Positions 54,001 to 63,776 of a DNA stretch of 64,000 nucleotides are shown piece by piece; the first letter of the stretch is position 1; the number at the start of each line of letters is the position of its first letter. A program made the position numbers and the translations under genes. The stretch covers positions 37,469,315-37,533,314 of the forward strand of contig NW_024037069.1 of the NCBI RefSeq assembly GCF_015706575.1, in the 5' to 3' direction. This DNA comes from Patiria miniata (lineage: Eukaryota; Echinodermata; Asteroidea; Valvatida; Asterinidae). Below the pieces are notes generated by a model. The model had not been told where the DNA came from, made no database searches, and saw only the letters and a program-made list of their open reading frames with translations.

Positions 54001-57000
54001 CAACCTCCAGCTCCGGCATGGTCTGGTGTCTTTGTGCCATTCTCACCCATTGTGAACAATGTATTGGTGCTGAGCGTCTCTTATGTAACTATGCAAGAGC
54101 TTGCCCCGAATCATGTGATATAGCAACAGTGTCTTTGGTCTGGAGTATTCAAAGTTAAAATGTGCCACAGCATTCTGAGCAAGTCAGTATACCAGATGTT
54201 TTTCAAATGTAAATCCCAAAGGGTATAGGTCACTCCCAAATGGCTTATCTGTTCTTCAGTTTGTAAGTCTTCAGCTTGTATTTGTGTCCTTATTTTATCA
54301 GTATTTGGATGTTTTTCTTTCGTTTAGTGGGCCAGCCTTTATTCCCTACATCGATAGCTTACCATCCCTGGGTAGGAAGCAGGACGGCCCACTTCGGATG
54401 CCTATCACTGACCGATTCAAGGTACGGGTTACCCTGCGTCTGTCATTTTTTTTTATACCCATGATCCCATGGTCGTACTTCAAGTACAAGTGTCCAAGTA
54501 CACTTTAGGTTGTATAGTGATCAGACGACTGCAAACAGCCGTTACTTGAGCTTGCTGACTAGTCGTGTTGACAGGATGATTGATTATCCATGCCCTGCGA
54601 CGAGACCAACCAGACTCACTATAAGGATCTTAGTGCACAAGTGCGGTTCTTGTCAGAGGGACTGGTGTTTGACTAGGATTGTCAGGGTCAATAGTTTAAC
54701 CCGGGCTAAAGGGGCTCTCACCACGTTATTTGGCTATGTTTGAATGAGGAACTTGTCAAATACGAAATATTTTGACCGAAAAATGTTAGAGTAATTAAAA
54801 TATTGACCTATCACGGTAGAATCGCATTAAAATCGCGTTAATGCAGCTTGTGAAATGTTGTCCAATTACAAATGGACGCGGCACGTGCAAAATCTGAGAC
54901 AAACAAATCTTATCGTACAAAAATTCCATAGGGTTGTCTAAGGGGCGTGGCTAACTCGCAAATGGCAATAGGTCAATTAAATAAACCAGACAAGATTTCA
55001 GAGCACATTGCCACAGTGGAGGGTTTGAATTCTATGAAATTCATCAAAGTAGACCGAAAGGTTTTTTCAATGTTTTGATGGAAATTGAAGGATTTTTTTT
55101 AGGGTTGAGGACAAGAAGGTATTGCGTAAGTCACTATTTCTGTACATGGGTCTTGACATTCCTTGGAAGTTGAAGTACAAAGAATGTTCCATTGGGTTCC
55201 TGCAAAGTGGTGGATTTTGGAGGATTCAGGAGGGGTCCTTGCAATAGCTGATCAGGGAGTTGGGGCTAATGAATGATAAAATGAGACTTGGTGTTTTCCA
55301 CAACTGAAAGGCTCATGACGCAGAAGTGAATCCAACAACGATTGTTGTACCTTGGTTATTTTTCATGAAACACAATCACAAAAAAAGCATGATTTTTAAC
55401 AGAAAATGTGCTAGAGGGCAGGGATGTAGTCAAGTCCATCACAAGTCCCTGCAAGTCCATCACAAGTCCTCCAGTCCCAATTCAACACACGAGCTATTCA
55501 AATAAGCTTTGACAAGGGCATTCCTTCGTAATTGTTCATCCACTGTTACTTGTGAATGGAATTGACAAGATTCCTGAAACAAAGAAGATGAAAGGTTCAA
55601 TGTGCCGTGTCAGATATTAAAGATTATGAACTGGTTTTCTTTGTGCTGCAGGATATGGGAACTATTTTGCTTGGTAAAATTGAAGGAGGAAAGATCAAGA
55701 AAGGAGATTCGGTCCTGATGATGCCAAACAAGGTAAAATGGATGGATGTAATAAAAATATACCTTATAGCAATAATTAAATTTGATAATTGACGTTTCGC
55801 AAACCAAAGGAAAGCAAAAATATTGCAAACTTTGTTGTAAAACTGAATACAAATATTGACATTCTGTTTTCATCTCGGCACTTTTACTCGAGATAAAGGT
55901 TCAAAGTAAATCCTCATCAGACTTGTTGTGTACGTTGCCTTCTGCTTAAACTTGCATTCCCTGTGCCCTTCTACAAGATTAAAATTGTATGGTTTTTTTC
56001 CAATGAAAAAAACTTTGTTTCCCTTTTTGGACATCTGCAACCCTCTGAAATTTTGTTTGTTTGTTTTGGGCACAAACGGATCCGCTTTGAGAGCAGACTG
56101 GTTCCCAGCAAATTATCAATGCTGATTCTGGGGCGGGAACCAGCCTTCCCCGCGAGAACGGAATCATTGTCTGGCAGTCAAGAATTCCAGTGCTAAAAGA
56201 AATAGTAGAAAAGGAAATTATAGAGAATAAAACACAGAAAAAACAGAATGAAATTGGAGACTTGGTCTCAACTAAACTAAGGAAATCTTTGCAGAGCAAT
56301 TTTTGGGAAAACCCCAATGATTCTGAGCCACCAACTCGAAACTATTGACAGTCTTTGTCTTGTCTTTCAGACAAACGTTGAAATATTACAAATCCTTTCG
56401 GACGAGGACGACACGACGGAAGCAAAAGCAGGCGAGAACGTCAAGTTAAAAGTCAGGGGGATCGAGGAAGACGTAAGAATGATGCTCCATCATGTCTGCT
56501 TGTGTTTAATTCAACTTTTATCCTTCCAGTTTTGTAGTTGAGTCTGTCGTAAATTCATCACAATTCATTGTCCCTTTCCTAACACCCACAAACTGTGGAA
56601 TGTCATGGTCTAGTGGTTAAGAGCACCGGACTAATGCTCTGGTGTTTCAGAGGTAACAGTGGCATGGATTTGAGCCTGGGTGGACACTTGTGCCCTTAAG
56701 CAAGGCACTTAACCGTTATTGCTTCGTCCTTTGGATGGGACGTAAAGCCATAGGTCCCGTGTGTTGTATAATGCAATGCACGTAAAATAATCCAGTAACA
56801 CTTATCACTAAGAGAAGGGGTTTGCCCCAATGTTTCTGGCCTCAAGAACCCTCATTTGTACCTCAGCCCAGTTCTGTCTCATTTTGTAAGACCACCTCAC
56901 ATTAACCATGTTATTGATTAAATAAATGCAGATGTCCTACTTATACTATTTTTATAATTGCATAGAATTAAGACCATATTTTTCTCAGATTTCAATTTGT

Positions 57001-59295
57001 TTTTGTTTTTTGGGCAGGATGTTTCACCAGGATTTGTGTTGTGTGAAATCAACAGTCCGTGTCACACATGCAAGGTCTTTGATGCACAAGTGAGTACGGC
57101 CCAGAAATATTATTATGTTACTTTGCGACAGTTTGAGTCGACATATCTCATCTTGTCACAGCATGTGACCCATGCCGAAGCGCATTGGACGTTGTCATTC
57201 GAGCAATTGTGATATGTGTGGGACCGTGTCAGTTGCCATGACAAGTGACACTTAGTGACAACATGTGACACTGTGTAACTGTTGGTGAGATGACGTCAGT
57301 ATGTGTCACTTGTTGACACATCACTGTTTTTAAGATGATTTCGCACATGTCGTTTGTGACATCATGTTACACTGCTTAAGAGACTGTGTAAACCTGTTAC
57401 AGGTAGTAAGACTGTAGGGATACTTTCGAGACCATGACACGAAGGTGGCACCATCAGTGTTGGAGCAAAGGCTCTGTCATCCAAAGGCCAAGGCCAGGGC
57501 TTTGACCCTCAAGGCCAAGGCCAATGCTTTGACCCTCAAGGCCAAGGCCCTAAAATCCAGCCTTAAGGCAGGCATCATGTCACCCATGTCACTTTGTTCA
57601 GCCAGGTCTCTTTGTCATGGCATTGGGCACATCGACAGCATCAATTGACACACGAGTGACACTCCTATATTACAGATGAAAATATGCCATATGACTTTCT
57701 GAAATTAAAAAAACAGTAGTTAAGACTCAAAATTCAGCATGTAAATGATATGAATGTGGATGTTTTCTTGGTTTTCGTCGATGACTTTCAGATCTTGATT
57801 GCTGAACACAAGTCCATCATCTGTGCTGGCTACGGCGCGGTGCTACACATCCACACAGCAGTGGAGGAAGTCCAGATCACAGTAAGCAAGTTTGACACTC
57901 GTCTGCTTAGCAGGAAAATACTGCTTAAGCAGATTTGTTTGCAATAAGCCATCTGCAGATGAATGATAGGTTAAAGTTGCGTTCCCCATGCTCTTCAACG
58001 AATTTGATTTGTCCGTCAAAATCCATCACTCACTGTGCTTCACATAATGCTTCAGGACCAAATCCAATGAAATCCACCACTGGTGCTGGTGGATTTTGAT
58101 GGACTTGGTACACATTATCGCTTATCTCACAAAATCCCCCAAAATGGGGGATGGATTATGATTGAGTTACTAAGGCTAGGGTTAATAAATTTCCAACTTA
58201 TATGTTTTATTCCAACAAAAACCCTCCTTTTTTTCTTTTTTTTGGGGACACCTGCAACGCTCTGAAAAAGGCTTTTGTGAACCGACTGGCTCCCGGTTCG
58301 TACATTATCGAGACTGGTTGTTGGGCGGGAACCAGCCTGGAAGGTCTGGAAGCCAGTAGTTTGAAATTGTAAAGTAAAACTTCGGGGCCAATTTGTTTTG
58401 GTTGATGTCACATTCAGAAGTGGATATCAAACTTTGTGTTGCTAGAAAAACAGTGATTTAAAAAAGCAATCTATTTTTTGGGATGAAACTCAGCACGGGA
58501 ACGCATTTTATGTTTGGATAAACCATTCTGGATTCTGCTGTGTTCAAATGTTGGACACATTTGACATCCAAACCTCCGGACGCATTGCCACAGTTACATA
58601 AGGGACGCCCTGTATAAGTGCAGATGCATTGTTCACAATGTATGAGAATTAGCCAGAAGACGCAAGACAGTCCACCCCTGGCGCAAGACGCTAGCTTCAG
58701 CATTTGCCAGCTGTTGTTTACCCCTCTGATATCGTTTCAATCTCACCCTCGCAGACCCTTATTGCCTTGGTCGACAAGAAGACGGGGAAGACGATCAAAC
58801 AGCGCCCTCGCTTCATCAAGCAGGAACAGATCGCTATTGCGCGGTTCGAGTGTGCGGGCGTGCTGTGTATGGAAACGTTTAGTGACTTCCAACAGATGGG
58901 CCGATTCACCCTTCGCGATGAAGGTAGTCTTGTTCCTATTTTTAGTTTCTTTCTTTTCTCTGTCTATTAGATTTAAGACAAATACTTAAAATACTTTTGT
59001 AAGAGATGAATCTTTCCTGATTTTAATCGGAAATCCGACTTCTTTCCGACAATCTTTTTCCCTGAAAGTCTGATTTTTAAAATTAAATTTCAACGAGTTT
59101 TCAACGAATTTTCAACAGCACCGCGATATCTGTATTGTAAGTGCAGTTTTAATCTGCTCTACCAGTCGTCAGTGCACATATTGTATTCTAGACGCACATA
59201 GGTAAGCCTGGATTGGAGTAGTTGTTTATTTTCTCTTACTTTTTTTAAAAGGTAAAACCATCGGCTTTGGGAAAGTTCTGAAGCTGGTCAACTGA
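41854..59295 (+). CDS. GSPT1: Eukaryotic release factor 3 (eRF3, GTP-binding subunit), complete gene
   Basis: Fifteen coding exons: 41854-42073, 44600-44713, 46139-46324, 48021-48054, 49557-49634, 50721-50901, 51702-51856, 53378-53521, 54328-54421, 55652-55732, 56371-56472, 57018-57089, 57792-57881, 58755-58923 and 59252-59295 (TGA). All 14 introns are GT-AG and the reading frame is kept throughout, giving 587 residues. In the cytoplasm eRF3 binds eRF1, and its GTP hydrolysis drives peptide release at stop codons; it also contacts poly(A)-binding protein and the nonsense-mediated decay machinery. Domains: acidic N-terminus with two PAM2 motifs (36-56), translation GTPase domain (about 168-370; GHVDAGKST, DAPGH, NKMD), beta-barrel domain 2 (about 372-478) and domain 3 (about 480-587, ending [20 protein letters not shown]). 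The length is slightly below that of mammalian GSPT1/2. It is not eEF1A or HBS1: the PAM2 region and the [17 protein letters not shown] stretch are eRF3-typical. Vertebrates have GSPT1 and GSPT2; the symbol is by orthology to the ancestor of both. Confidence 0.97.
42074..44599 (+). other. GSPT1: eRF3 intron 1 (2.5 kb)
   Basis: Besides the MITE at 43007-43442, it holds inverse text around 43890-44060 (CAAGTCCAGTCCCAAG / CTTGACTGGACTGAAGG), a weak foldback related to text at 55430-55480 in intron 9. No other gene is recognised. Confidence 0.5.
43007..43442 (+). mobile_element. MITE with GGTCTCTGGTCAG inverted ends, in eRF3 intron 1
   Basis: The left end GGCA(A)n TTCGGTCTCTGGTCAG and the right end CTGACCAGAGACCGACTTATTTT..GGCC are inverse. 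TTA flanks both sides (43004-43006 and 43443-43445), a possible 3-bp duplication. Inside is a 48-bp tandem duplication (CTTCAAGCTTGGATTGTACA twice, about 43085-43181), CACCAAGGCAAAT/CCTTGGTG words and TAGAGGGCGCTGTTGG. A second copy, in the other orientation, starts at 63777 and runs off the window. Confidence 0.8.
44717..45965 (+). repeat. GGTTCTCAGGAACC minisatellite in eRF3 intron 2
   Basis: It has degenerate tandem repeats of GGTTCTCAG.AACCA.. and CTCAGTTCTTGGTTCTC. In the distal part (about 45545-45810) the period is close to 50 bp (AGGAACCATTGCTTGTGTTA then GGTTTCTCA...CCTCAGTTTGTGGTTCTC). It fills most of intron 2 and accounts for the long open frames there. Confidence 0.9.
46359..46873. 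mobile_element. TTAA-flanked MITE (~515 bp) in eRF3 intron 3
   Basis: It starts TTAAAGGTAGAGTCCATCAT and ends ACAAATGATGGACTATACCTTTAA; the ends are inverse with TTAA on each side. It belongs to the same family as the fragment at 1-49. Confidence 0.8.
46870..47165. repeat. Partial TTAA-type MITE, abutting the previous one
   Basis: It begins TTAAAAGGCATATTGCTTTT at the right TTAA of the 46359 element and shares TGAAGTTTCAGCTCAGTGGA with 26313-26688. It contains a C-run (47088-47097) and lacks a clear right end. Further scraps of the family lie at about 47275-47400. Confidence 0.55.
47168..47200 (+). repeat. ATCA microsatellite
   Basis: About six copies of ATCA in a row within eRF3 intron 3. 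Confidence 0.85.
49237..49503 (+). mobile_element. Complete tRNA-derived SINE with 12-bp target duplication (eRF3 intron 4)
   Basis: CTTTGTTTTATC occurs at 49237-49248 and again at 49492-49503, bracketing about 240 bp. The body starts GGGGAGTGTGACCTAGTGGT (A-box-like) and has GGTCATGGGTTCGAACCA (B box). It then has the SINE tail shared with 52098-52390 (CATTGGCTGGGGAGTAACCT, GCGATGGACT.GCATCCC). Target duplication and pol III boxes fit LINE-driven insertion. Confidence 0.85.
51045..51428. repeat. TTAA-type MITE relative in eRF3 intron 6
   Basis: It has TTAAAAATCATATTGGATCA at the left and GGTTACTTTGGGATAAAAGC...ATGCCTTT at the right. It parallels 26313-26688 through TCATTTGCATTTCATACATT, ATAAC.TCAC.CAATCGAAAG and TTTCACGGGGTGTTTAGTAC. 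The termini are partly decayed. Confidence 0.65.
52083..52405 (-). mobile_element. Complete tRNA-derived SINE, minus sense, 15-bp target duplication (eRF3 intron 7)
   Basis: CCTCTGTATACATAG (52083-52097) and CCTCTGTATGCATAG (52391-52405) flank the body. Read on the minus strand, it starts GGGGAGTGTGGCCTAGTGGT, has GGTCAGGGGTTCGAATCCAG, then TTGGGCAAGCCACTTCATCC, and ends with TGTGACAGACTTTACTAATT. It is the same family as 49237-49503, in the opposite orientation. The single difference between the flanking copies suggests a modest age. Confidence 0.88.
52426..53144. mobile_element. ~720-bp inverted-end element in eRF3 intron 7
   Basis: The left end AGGCCTGTCACACTGTCTGC..ATATATGCGCTC and the right end GAGCGCATATAAATGTGACA GGCC are inverse. 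The interior is rich in GCGCAGTGTGAGCG and CAACAACAACTACTAGATC words; the latter occurs twice, at about 52494 and 52914. No conserved coding frame is seen. Confidence 0.65.
53599..53800. repeat. Partial TTAA-type MITE in eRF3 intron 8
   Basis: It starts TTAAAGGGACATAGGATCGT and shares AAAAAGCTTACTTGGAT.AA, CACCCCGTGAAATTGTTCCG and CAAGAAATCAAGAAATG.AG with the fragment at 37265-37650. The right end is not clear. Confidence 0.55.
53968..54120. repeat. Short foldback in eRF3 intron 8
   Basis: AGAGACGTGATTCGGGGCAAGC at the left is answered by GCTTGCCCCGAATCATGTGA at the right, with TTGCATTCTCC and AGAGACG/CGTCTCT words nearby. Confidence 0.65.
55893..56200. repeat. Dispersed repeat, copy in eRF3 intron 10
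   Basis: GCATTCCCTGTGCCCTTCTA, a TTTGGACATCTGCAACCCTC segment, then GACTGGTTCCCAGCAAATTA and GGGGCGGGAACCAGCCT recur at 57990-58350 in intron 13. There they read CGTTCCCCATGCTCTTC, GGACACCTGCAACGCTC and GGGCGGGAACCAGCCTGG. The GGTTCCC/GGGAACC arms can pair. Confidence 0.6.
56595..56870 (+). repeat. Second SINE type in eRF3 intron 11
   Basis: ATGTCATGGTCTAGTGGTTA and AGAGCACCGGACTAATGCTC form a tRNA-like head. They are followed by GGATTTGAGCCTGGGTGGAC (a degraded B box), CTTAAGCAAGGCACTTAACC, then CTTTGGATGGGACGTAAAGC and AGGTCCCGTGTG. The head and tail differ from the other SINE. Target duplications were not resolved. Confidence 0.65.
57225..57380. repeat. GTGACA/TGTCAC-rich patch in eRF3 intron 12
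   Basis: Many direct and inverse copies of GTGACA (AAGTGACACTTAGTGACAAC, ATGTGACACTGTGTAACTG, GTGTCACTTGTTGACACATC, TTGTGACATCATGTTACACT) occur in about 150 bp. Confidence 0.6.
57480..57556 (+). repeat. ~36-bp tandem repeat in eRF3 intron 12
   Basis: AAGGCCAAGGCCAGGGCTTT GACCCTC is followed at once by AAGGCCAAGGCCAATGCTTT GACCCTC and then by a third start, AAGGCCAAGGCCCTAAA. The six-base word AAGGCC itself is doubled. The resulting open frame is a repeat artefact. Confidence 0.8.
57990..58350. repeat. Dispersed repeat, copy in eRF3 intron 13
   Basis: Partner of 55893-56200 (see that entry). In addition it carries ATCCACCACTGGTGCTGGTGGAT, a hairpin at about 58073-58095. Confidence 0.55.
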
Positions 59296-59992
59296 AGAAC
59301 AGGCAGTACCACCGACCGGCCGTGTGACTGTAGAGGGCAGCAGACTGGCATAAACTCAACCGAGACCAGACTCCAATGGACGTCTGCATAAAAACACTGT
59401 TTCTCTTAGGTCTTTAGTAGAGACTTGCGAGCCACTTCCACAAAATGAGGGTTGTTAACCGACCACACAAGGCTATGTCTGACACGGCAGATGTCCACAG
59501 ATTTTGCATTTTCAGAAGTCGATTGTCACAGAGCGTATGCTGGCATTTCTGCCATTCAATCCAGTGCACTTTTGCGAAGAACACAGCATGCACGCAGCAC
59601 AGCACATGCAAGCAAGTTATCTCAAGTTCAGGGGAAGTTTGATAAAACTAAGGTCTCGTTGGGACTGGCCCACGAAGTTGGCTTACAATGATGACGGCAC
59701 AGTCAAGTAGACAGGCAGGCTTTGAAGTTCGAAGAAGTCATTAACTTTTTTTTTTCGTTCAATTTATGCAGACTTGGCAAATTACATTGCAACAGTCGAT
59801 CTCATATATTTTCCCCATTATTTACTGAAAATGCAAAACTTTTTTTTCATTTTGTTTTGTACATTTTTTTTCTCCATTGTCTGTTGGTCAGAATTATTTT
59901 TGAAAAACAGAAGAAAAAATATGCAAAATTTAATCTGGCGTTATCACAAAACATCAACTACACAATATTGTTTTGTTTGCTTGACTGAGAAA
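59296..59992 (+). other. GSPT1: eRF3 3' untranslated region (inferred)
   Basis: This stretch runs from the TGA to the first good poly(A) signal. Its frames of 60-90 codons show no domain and no Kozak-supported start. It is listed as UTR because the gene needs one and the AATAAA that follows is the nearest. Confidence 0.5.
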
Positions 59993-59998
59993 AATAAA
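59993..59998 (+). terminator. GSPT1: Candidate poly(A) signal of eRF3
   Basis: AATAAA about 700 bases after the stop codon and just ahead of the MITE starting at 60059. No closer canonical AATAAA was noticed. Confidence 0.5.
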
Positions 59999-60058
59999 AA
60001 GAATCATAAAATTTAGAGGGCCTACTGTTTCGGTCTTAACAAAAAAAGGCATATCTTG

Positions 60059-60579
60059 TTAAAGGGAATATACAACATTTGCAAACATCGAAAAATAAAA
60101 CTACCAAGTTTTTGCGAAATACCTTAATAGGATGTTGGTAAATGACAGTCTAAAGCATTCTGTAAAATTATGGCACCTGGTATACTGTCATTTTCAAGAA
60201 AAGTTGTATTTTTATATCAATTTCCAACGCTGATCGGCCGATCAGCGTTGGAAACAACTGGCTTTTTTTCAAATACTGGCCCCAATTGACCATTTCACTT
60301 GTTTGCAATCGATTACAAACCTATGAACGTGACGAGCCAGCTAGACTGGTTCCCTGACCTTACAATTCCCCAATGTATGTAAACTGCTCTGTTTCTTCTT
60401 ATATGGAGTCAGGGAACCAGACTACAGGAAAATGATCGTTTTTCTTGGTTTTTATAGCATTTTCGAACCCAAAACCTCCAAAAAGTCAGTGTAACTATAT
60501 TTGCTTTATATTTCCAACCCCCCAATTCCATCCATTTCTGAAAATTACAGCAAAAGCAAATGATGTATATTCCCTTTAA
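60059..60579 (-). mobile_element. TTAA-flanked MITE (521 bp)
   Basis: It is the reverse orientation of 36265-36790 and close to it throughout. It starts TTAAAGGGAATATACAACAT and ends TGATGTATATTCCCTTTAA. It has the perfect palindrome CCAACGCTGATCGGCCGATC.. (about 60225-60254) and CTGGTTCCCTGACC/GTCAGGGAACCAG arms. Confidence 0.85.
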
Positions 60580-61694
60580 GAAATGTTCGGTCGTCTAACT
60601 TTGTTGATTAGTACATTTCAGGTCAATCCAGTCGGTATTGTTTTGCAGCAGTTTCATTCATTTTCAACACAAATAAATGATAATTGCAGGATTTGGAGAC
60701 AGCGATTTCCTGAAGTGAAGATTTGTAGCTGTTTGGTTAGGATCCTTACTACATGTAATTCGAAACCATCCATATTGAAACAACTGGTTGGCAGTACTTT
60801 ACAATTTTTTGGCACAACGCGCGAAAGGTATCGCCAGAAGGGCGTTGCACAAAACACGAGGTAAAATTGTTCAGCAAAATCGTTGGACTTTTGTGAAGTT
60901 TTGACTTTTTTGGCCGAAAGGTATTCGTGAATGGGAATAACTATGTGCTTGACTGGTATTGAAAAACAAGGGCATTATTTAATGTTCAAACAAACAGTTC
61001 TTAAGTACAACATGGAGCATATATTTGCATTTATTATTATGAATGATCATTTTTTGTACTTCATCTCTGGCACCATAAAATTTCTAATTTGGAAGCATTT
61101 CTTGCGTAGGTGAATTAAAAAGTGGCATTGATTTTTTTAATTTTTAATATTAAACTCCAATGATCAGACAAAAATTATGGCCAGTTACAACTCTATTCTG
61201 TGGGCGTGGCTTGCAAAGAGGGGCACAAGCCCCTTCAACGAAACGTTTACTCTGTCAAACAACTTTCATTTATGAACCTAACAAAACTATTTGTATGTAA
61301 CACAAAGTAAGATTATAACTTGGTTGCGAAGGCGGGGCAAAAAAAAGTGACGACCCCGCATTTTACTGATTTCTGTATAAAGAAATAACAGACCCAAGTA
61401 AATTTTGGGCAAATTGTTGTTCTTTTTTCCTTCATTCTCTTGATTATATATTATAAAGATACCCGTCGGCCTTTTCCTTTGTAGTATGAGGCACAAAATA
61501 ATATTTTGTTTTTCTTTTGAAGTTGGCTGTTGCATTATTTCTTCCTCTTTGGTTTTATCGATTATTTTTGGAAGCTTTTCTTGGGAAAACTTCTCGAGAT
61601 GAATGTGTATGGATATGTTGTTGCTGTATCGATCGCACACTCTGTAGAAATACATTCAAGATGGCTTCTCTAGTGCCCAGTTTTATGGCGCTGC
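60580..61694. other. Non-coding spacer
   Basis: No gene is recognised. The minus-strand frame at 61287-61655 (122 codons) has no domain features or initiation context that I trust. Confidence 0.4.
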
Positions 61695-62218
61695 TTAAAT
61701 TTTAGCAGAAAAACAGTTGCATTTGCTGTAATTTTCAAAAATGGATGGATTTGGGGTTAGTTCTCAATAGCAAATATTGTTAAACTGACCTGTTTAAAGT
61801 ATTGTGTTCATAGATGCTGGAAAAACCAAGGAAAAAAAATGCCGTTTTTGTAGTCTGGTTCCTGGACCCTACTTCAAACGAAACGGTAATTTATACACTT
61901 TTGGGAATTGTCGTGTCAGGGAACCAGACTAGCTAGCTTGCACCCGTTCACTATTGTGTAACCGATTGCAAACTAAAATGCGGACCAAGAAATTTGGTAA
62001 AATTGGGCAGTATTTGAAGAAAAGAAAAATCAGTTGTTTTTCCAACGATGGTCGGCCAACCATAGTTGGAAATTGATACAAAACTTCAATTTTTCTTTAA
62101 AATAATAGCACACAAAGATGCTTGAGACTTTTATTCACTAACAGTTCAGTAAAGTATTTCATAATAATTTGGTAGTTTTGGTTTTTTGATATTTGCAAAT
62201 GTTGTATGTTACCTTTAA
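61695..62218 (+). mobile_element. TTAA-flanked MITE, copy with a worn left end
   Basis: Same family and sense as 36265-36790 (TTTGCTGTAATTTTCAAAAATGG, GGTTCCTGGACCCT, CCAACGATGGTCGGCCAACC, GTATGTTACCTTTAA). Its right TTAA (62215-62218) is also the left TTAA of the next copy. Confidence 0.8.
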
Positions 62219-62749
62219 AGGGAATACATGTATACAACATTTGCAAACATCGAAAAATAAAACTACCAAGTTTTTACGAAATACCTTACTAGGATGTTGG
62301 TAAATGACAGTCTAAAGCATCCTGTAAATTATGGCACCTGGTGTCAAGTCATTTTCAAGAAAATGGTATTTTTGTATACATTTCCAACAATGGTCGGCCG
62401 ACCACCGTTGGAAAAACCTAACTATTTTTCAACTACTGATCCAAATTTACCATTTTTCAGTCCAAATTTTGTTTGCTATTGGTTACATGTTCATGAACGG
62501 GTGCAGGCCAGCTAGACTGGTTCCCTTGCCTTACAATTTTCCATCGTCTATACATTGATCCATTTTATCTTTTGTGGAGTCAGGGAACCAGACTACTTAA
62601 ACATTTTTGTTTTTCTTGGTTTTTCAAGCACTTTCGGACACAAAACTTCAAACATGTCAGTTAAACAATATTTGATCTATTATACTAACCCCTCAAATAG
62701 TTCATTTCTGAAAATTACAGCAAAAACCAATGGTGTACATTCCCTTTAA
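62215..62749 (-). mobile_element. TTAA-flanked MITE, inverted neighbour
   Basis: It starts TTAAAGGGAATACATGTATA and ends TGGTGTACATTCCCTTTAA. It stands head-to-head with 61695-62218, so the two make a palindrome of about 1.05 kb around the shared TTAA. Confidence 0.82.
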
Positions 62750-63776
62750 GCACTATTTCATGGCATGGATGTGCTAATGGTAGTGCCGTTGGAGATTTCT
62801 GTTGTCACTGATGTAAGCAGCGTTTTTCCTCTTGCTGTGCTTACTGCTTACGGTCTCTATGAAAAAGAAGGAGGCTCTGTTAGCAGAAAATCGTGAGCTT
62901 AGCATCGCCATGAAATTGGGCCCCCGTTACCAGCCAACATGTTACACTATGTATGCTGCTTGTGGGTGGTTCTCAGCTAATTGCTTTTATAATAGCAATT
63001 AAATTGCTAAGCAGTGATTTCTGCCTAGCCAGTCTATGTATTTGGGGCCTACAGGTTTGCTTGCATTTCTTTGTTTGGTGATTAAATCAAACTAGCAGCA
63101 GAATTCCAACCTAACGTTGCTGTCGCTGAAGGGTTATTTTTTATAAAAGGTTGTGATTTCTGTAGAAAGTTGAACTCTGTTTATGCTTTCTTATGAACCC
63201 TCCTGCTATTAAAACAGTCACAGACAGTCAAAATTTCCATCCACTTCCCATGCTATACTTTTAGCACAGGCTAGTCAACAAAAGTCGGATCGTATGTGAA
63301 GCCAGCACTGTGACTAGTCAAATTCAGTCGACAGAATGTGAACAAAGCCGGCAAGTTGTGGGCACAGCTGGCTTATCAATTACCCACAGTCAAAGCATAG
63401 CTGTATCAAGTTACATCAACAGTCCCAGCCAGTCAATCCTGCTTTATGTAGGCTGGGAATTTTTAACTGTTGAAAACAGTTACTTGATTGATTTTGACTA
63501 AAGGGTCTACTTGGCACAGAATGTATAATTATAGGAGAACTTGTAGTTGCTGATACGGTGGGAGTCGGCAATGGTTGCTATGTCAGAACAGAAAATTGTG
63601 CTGTTTGGCCCATTTCATGGCTTCAGAGTGTACACAACTCTTGTAGGCCATCAGCCTGGGTGTTTGGTCAGTATCAAATCAGGGCATAAATGATTACAGT
63701 GCGCATGTGCATGGTATACCGCCCCTAGAGTGGTAACAAGCATTTTGATGGACATCTTGAAAAAAAGGGTGATAAG
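62750..63776. other. Non-coding stretch, nothing recognised
   Basis: No exon, RNA gene or repeat match to the rest of the window was seen, apart from loosely repeated CAGTCAA words at 63210-63440. Confidence 0.4.

Larger units (their letters stand above)
54328..59295 (+). other. GSPT1: eRF3 domains 2 and 3 (exons 9-15)
   Basis: Domain 2 (about 372-478) has PFIP-like [36 protein letters not shown] and [20 protein letters not shown], the usual EF-Tu domain 2 fold signature. Domain 3 (about 480-587) has [34 protein letters not shown] and [12 protein letters not shown]. In known structures this part binds eRF1. Exons 9-13 end at phase 0. Confidence 0.9.
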
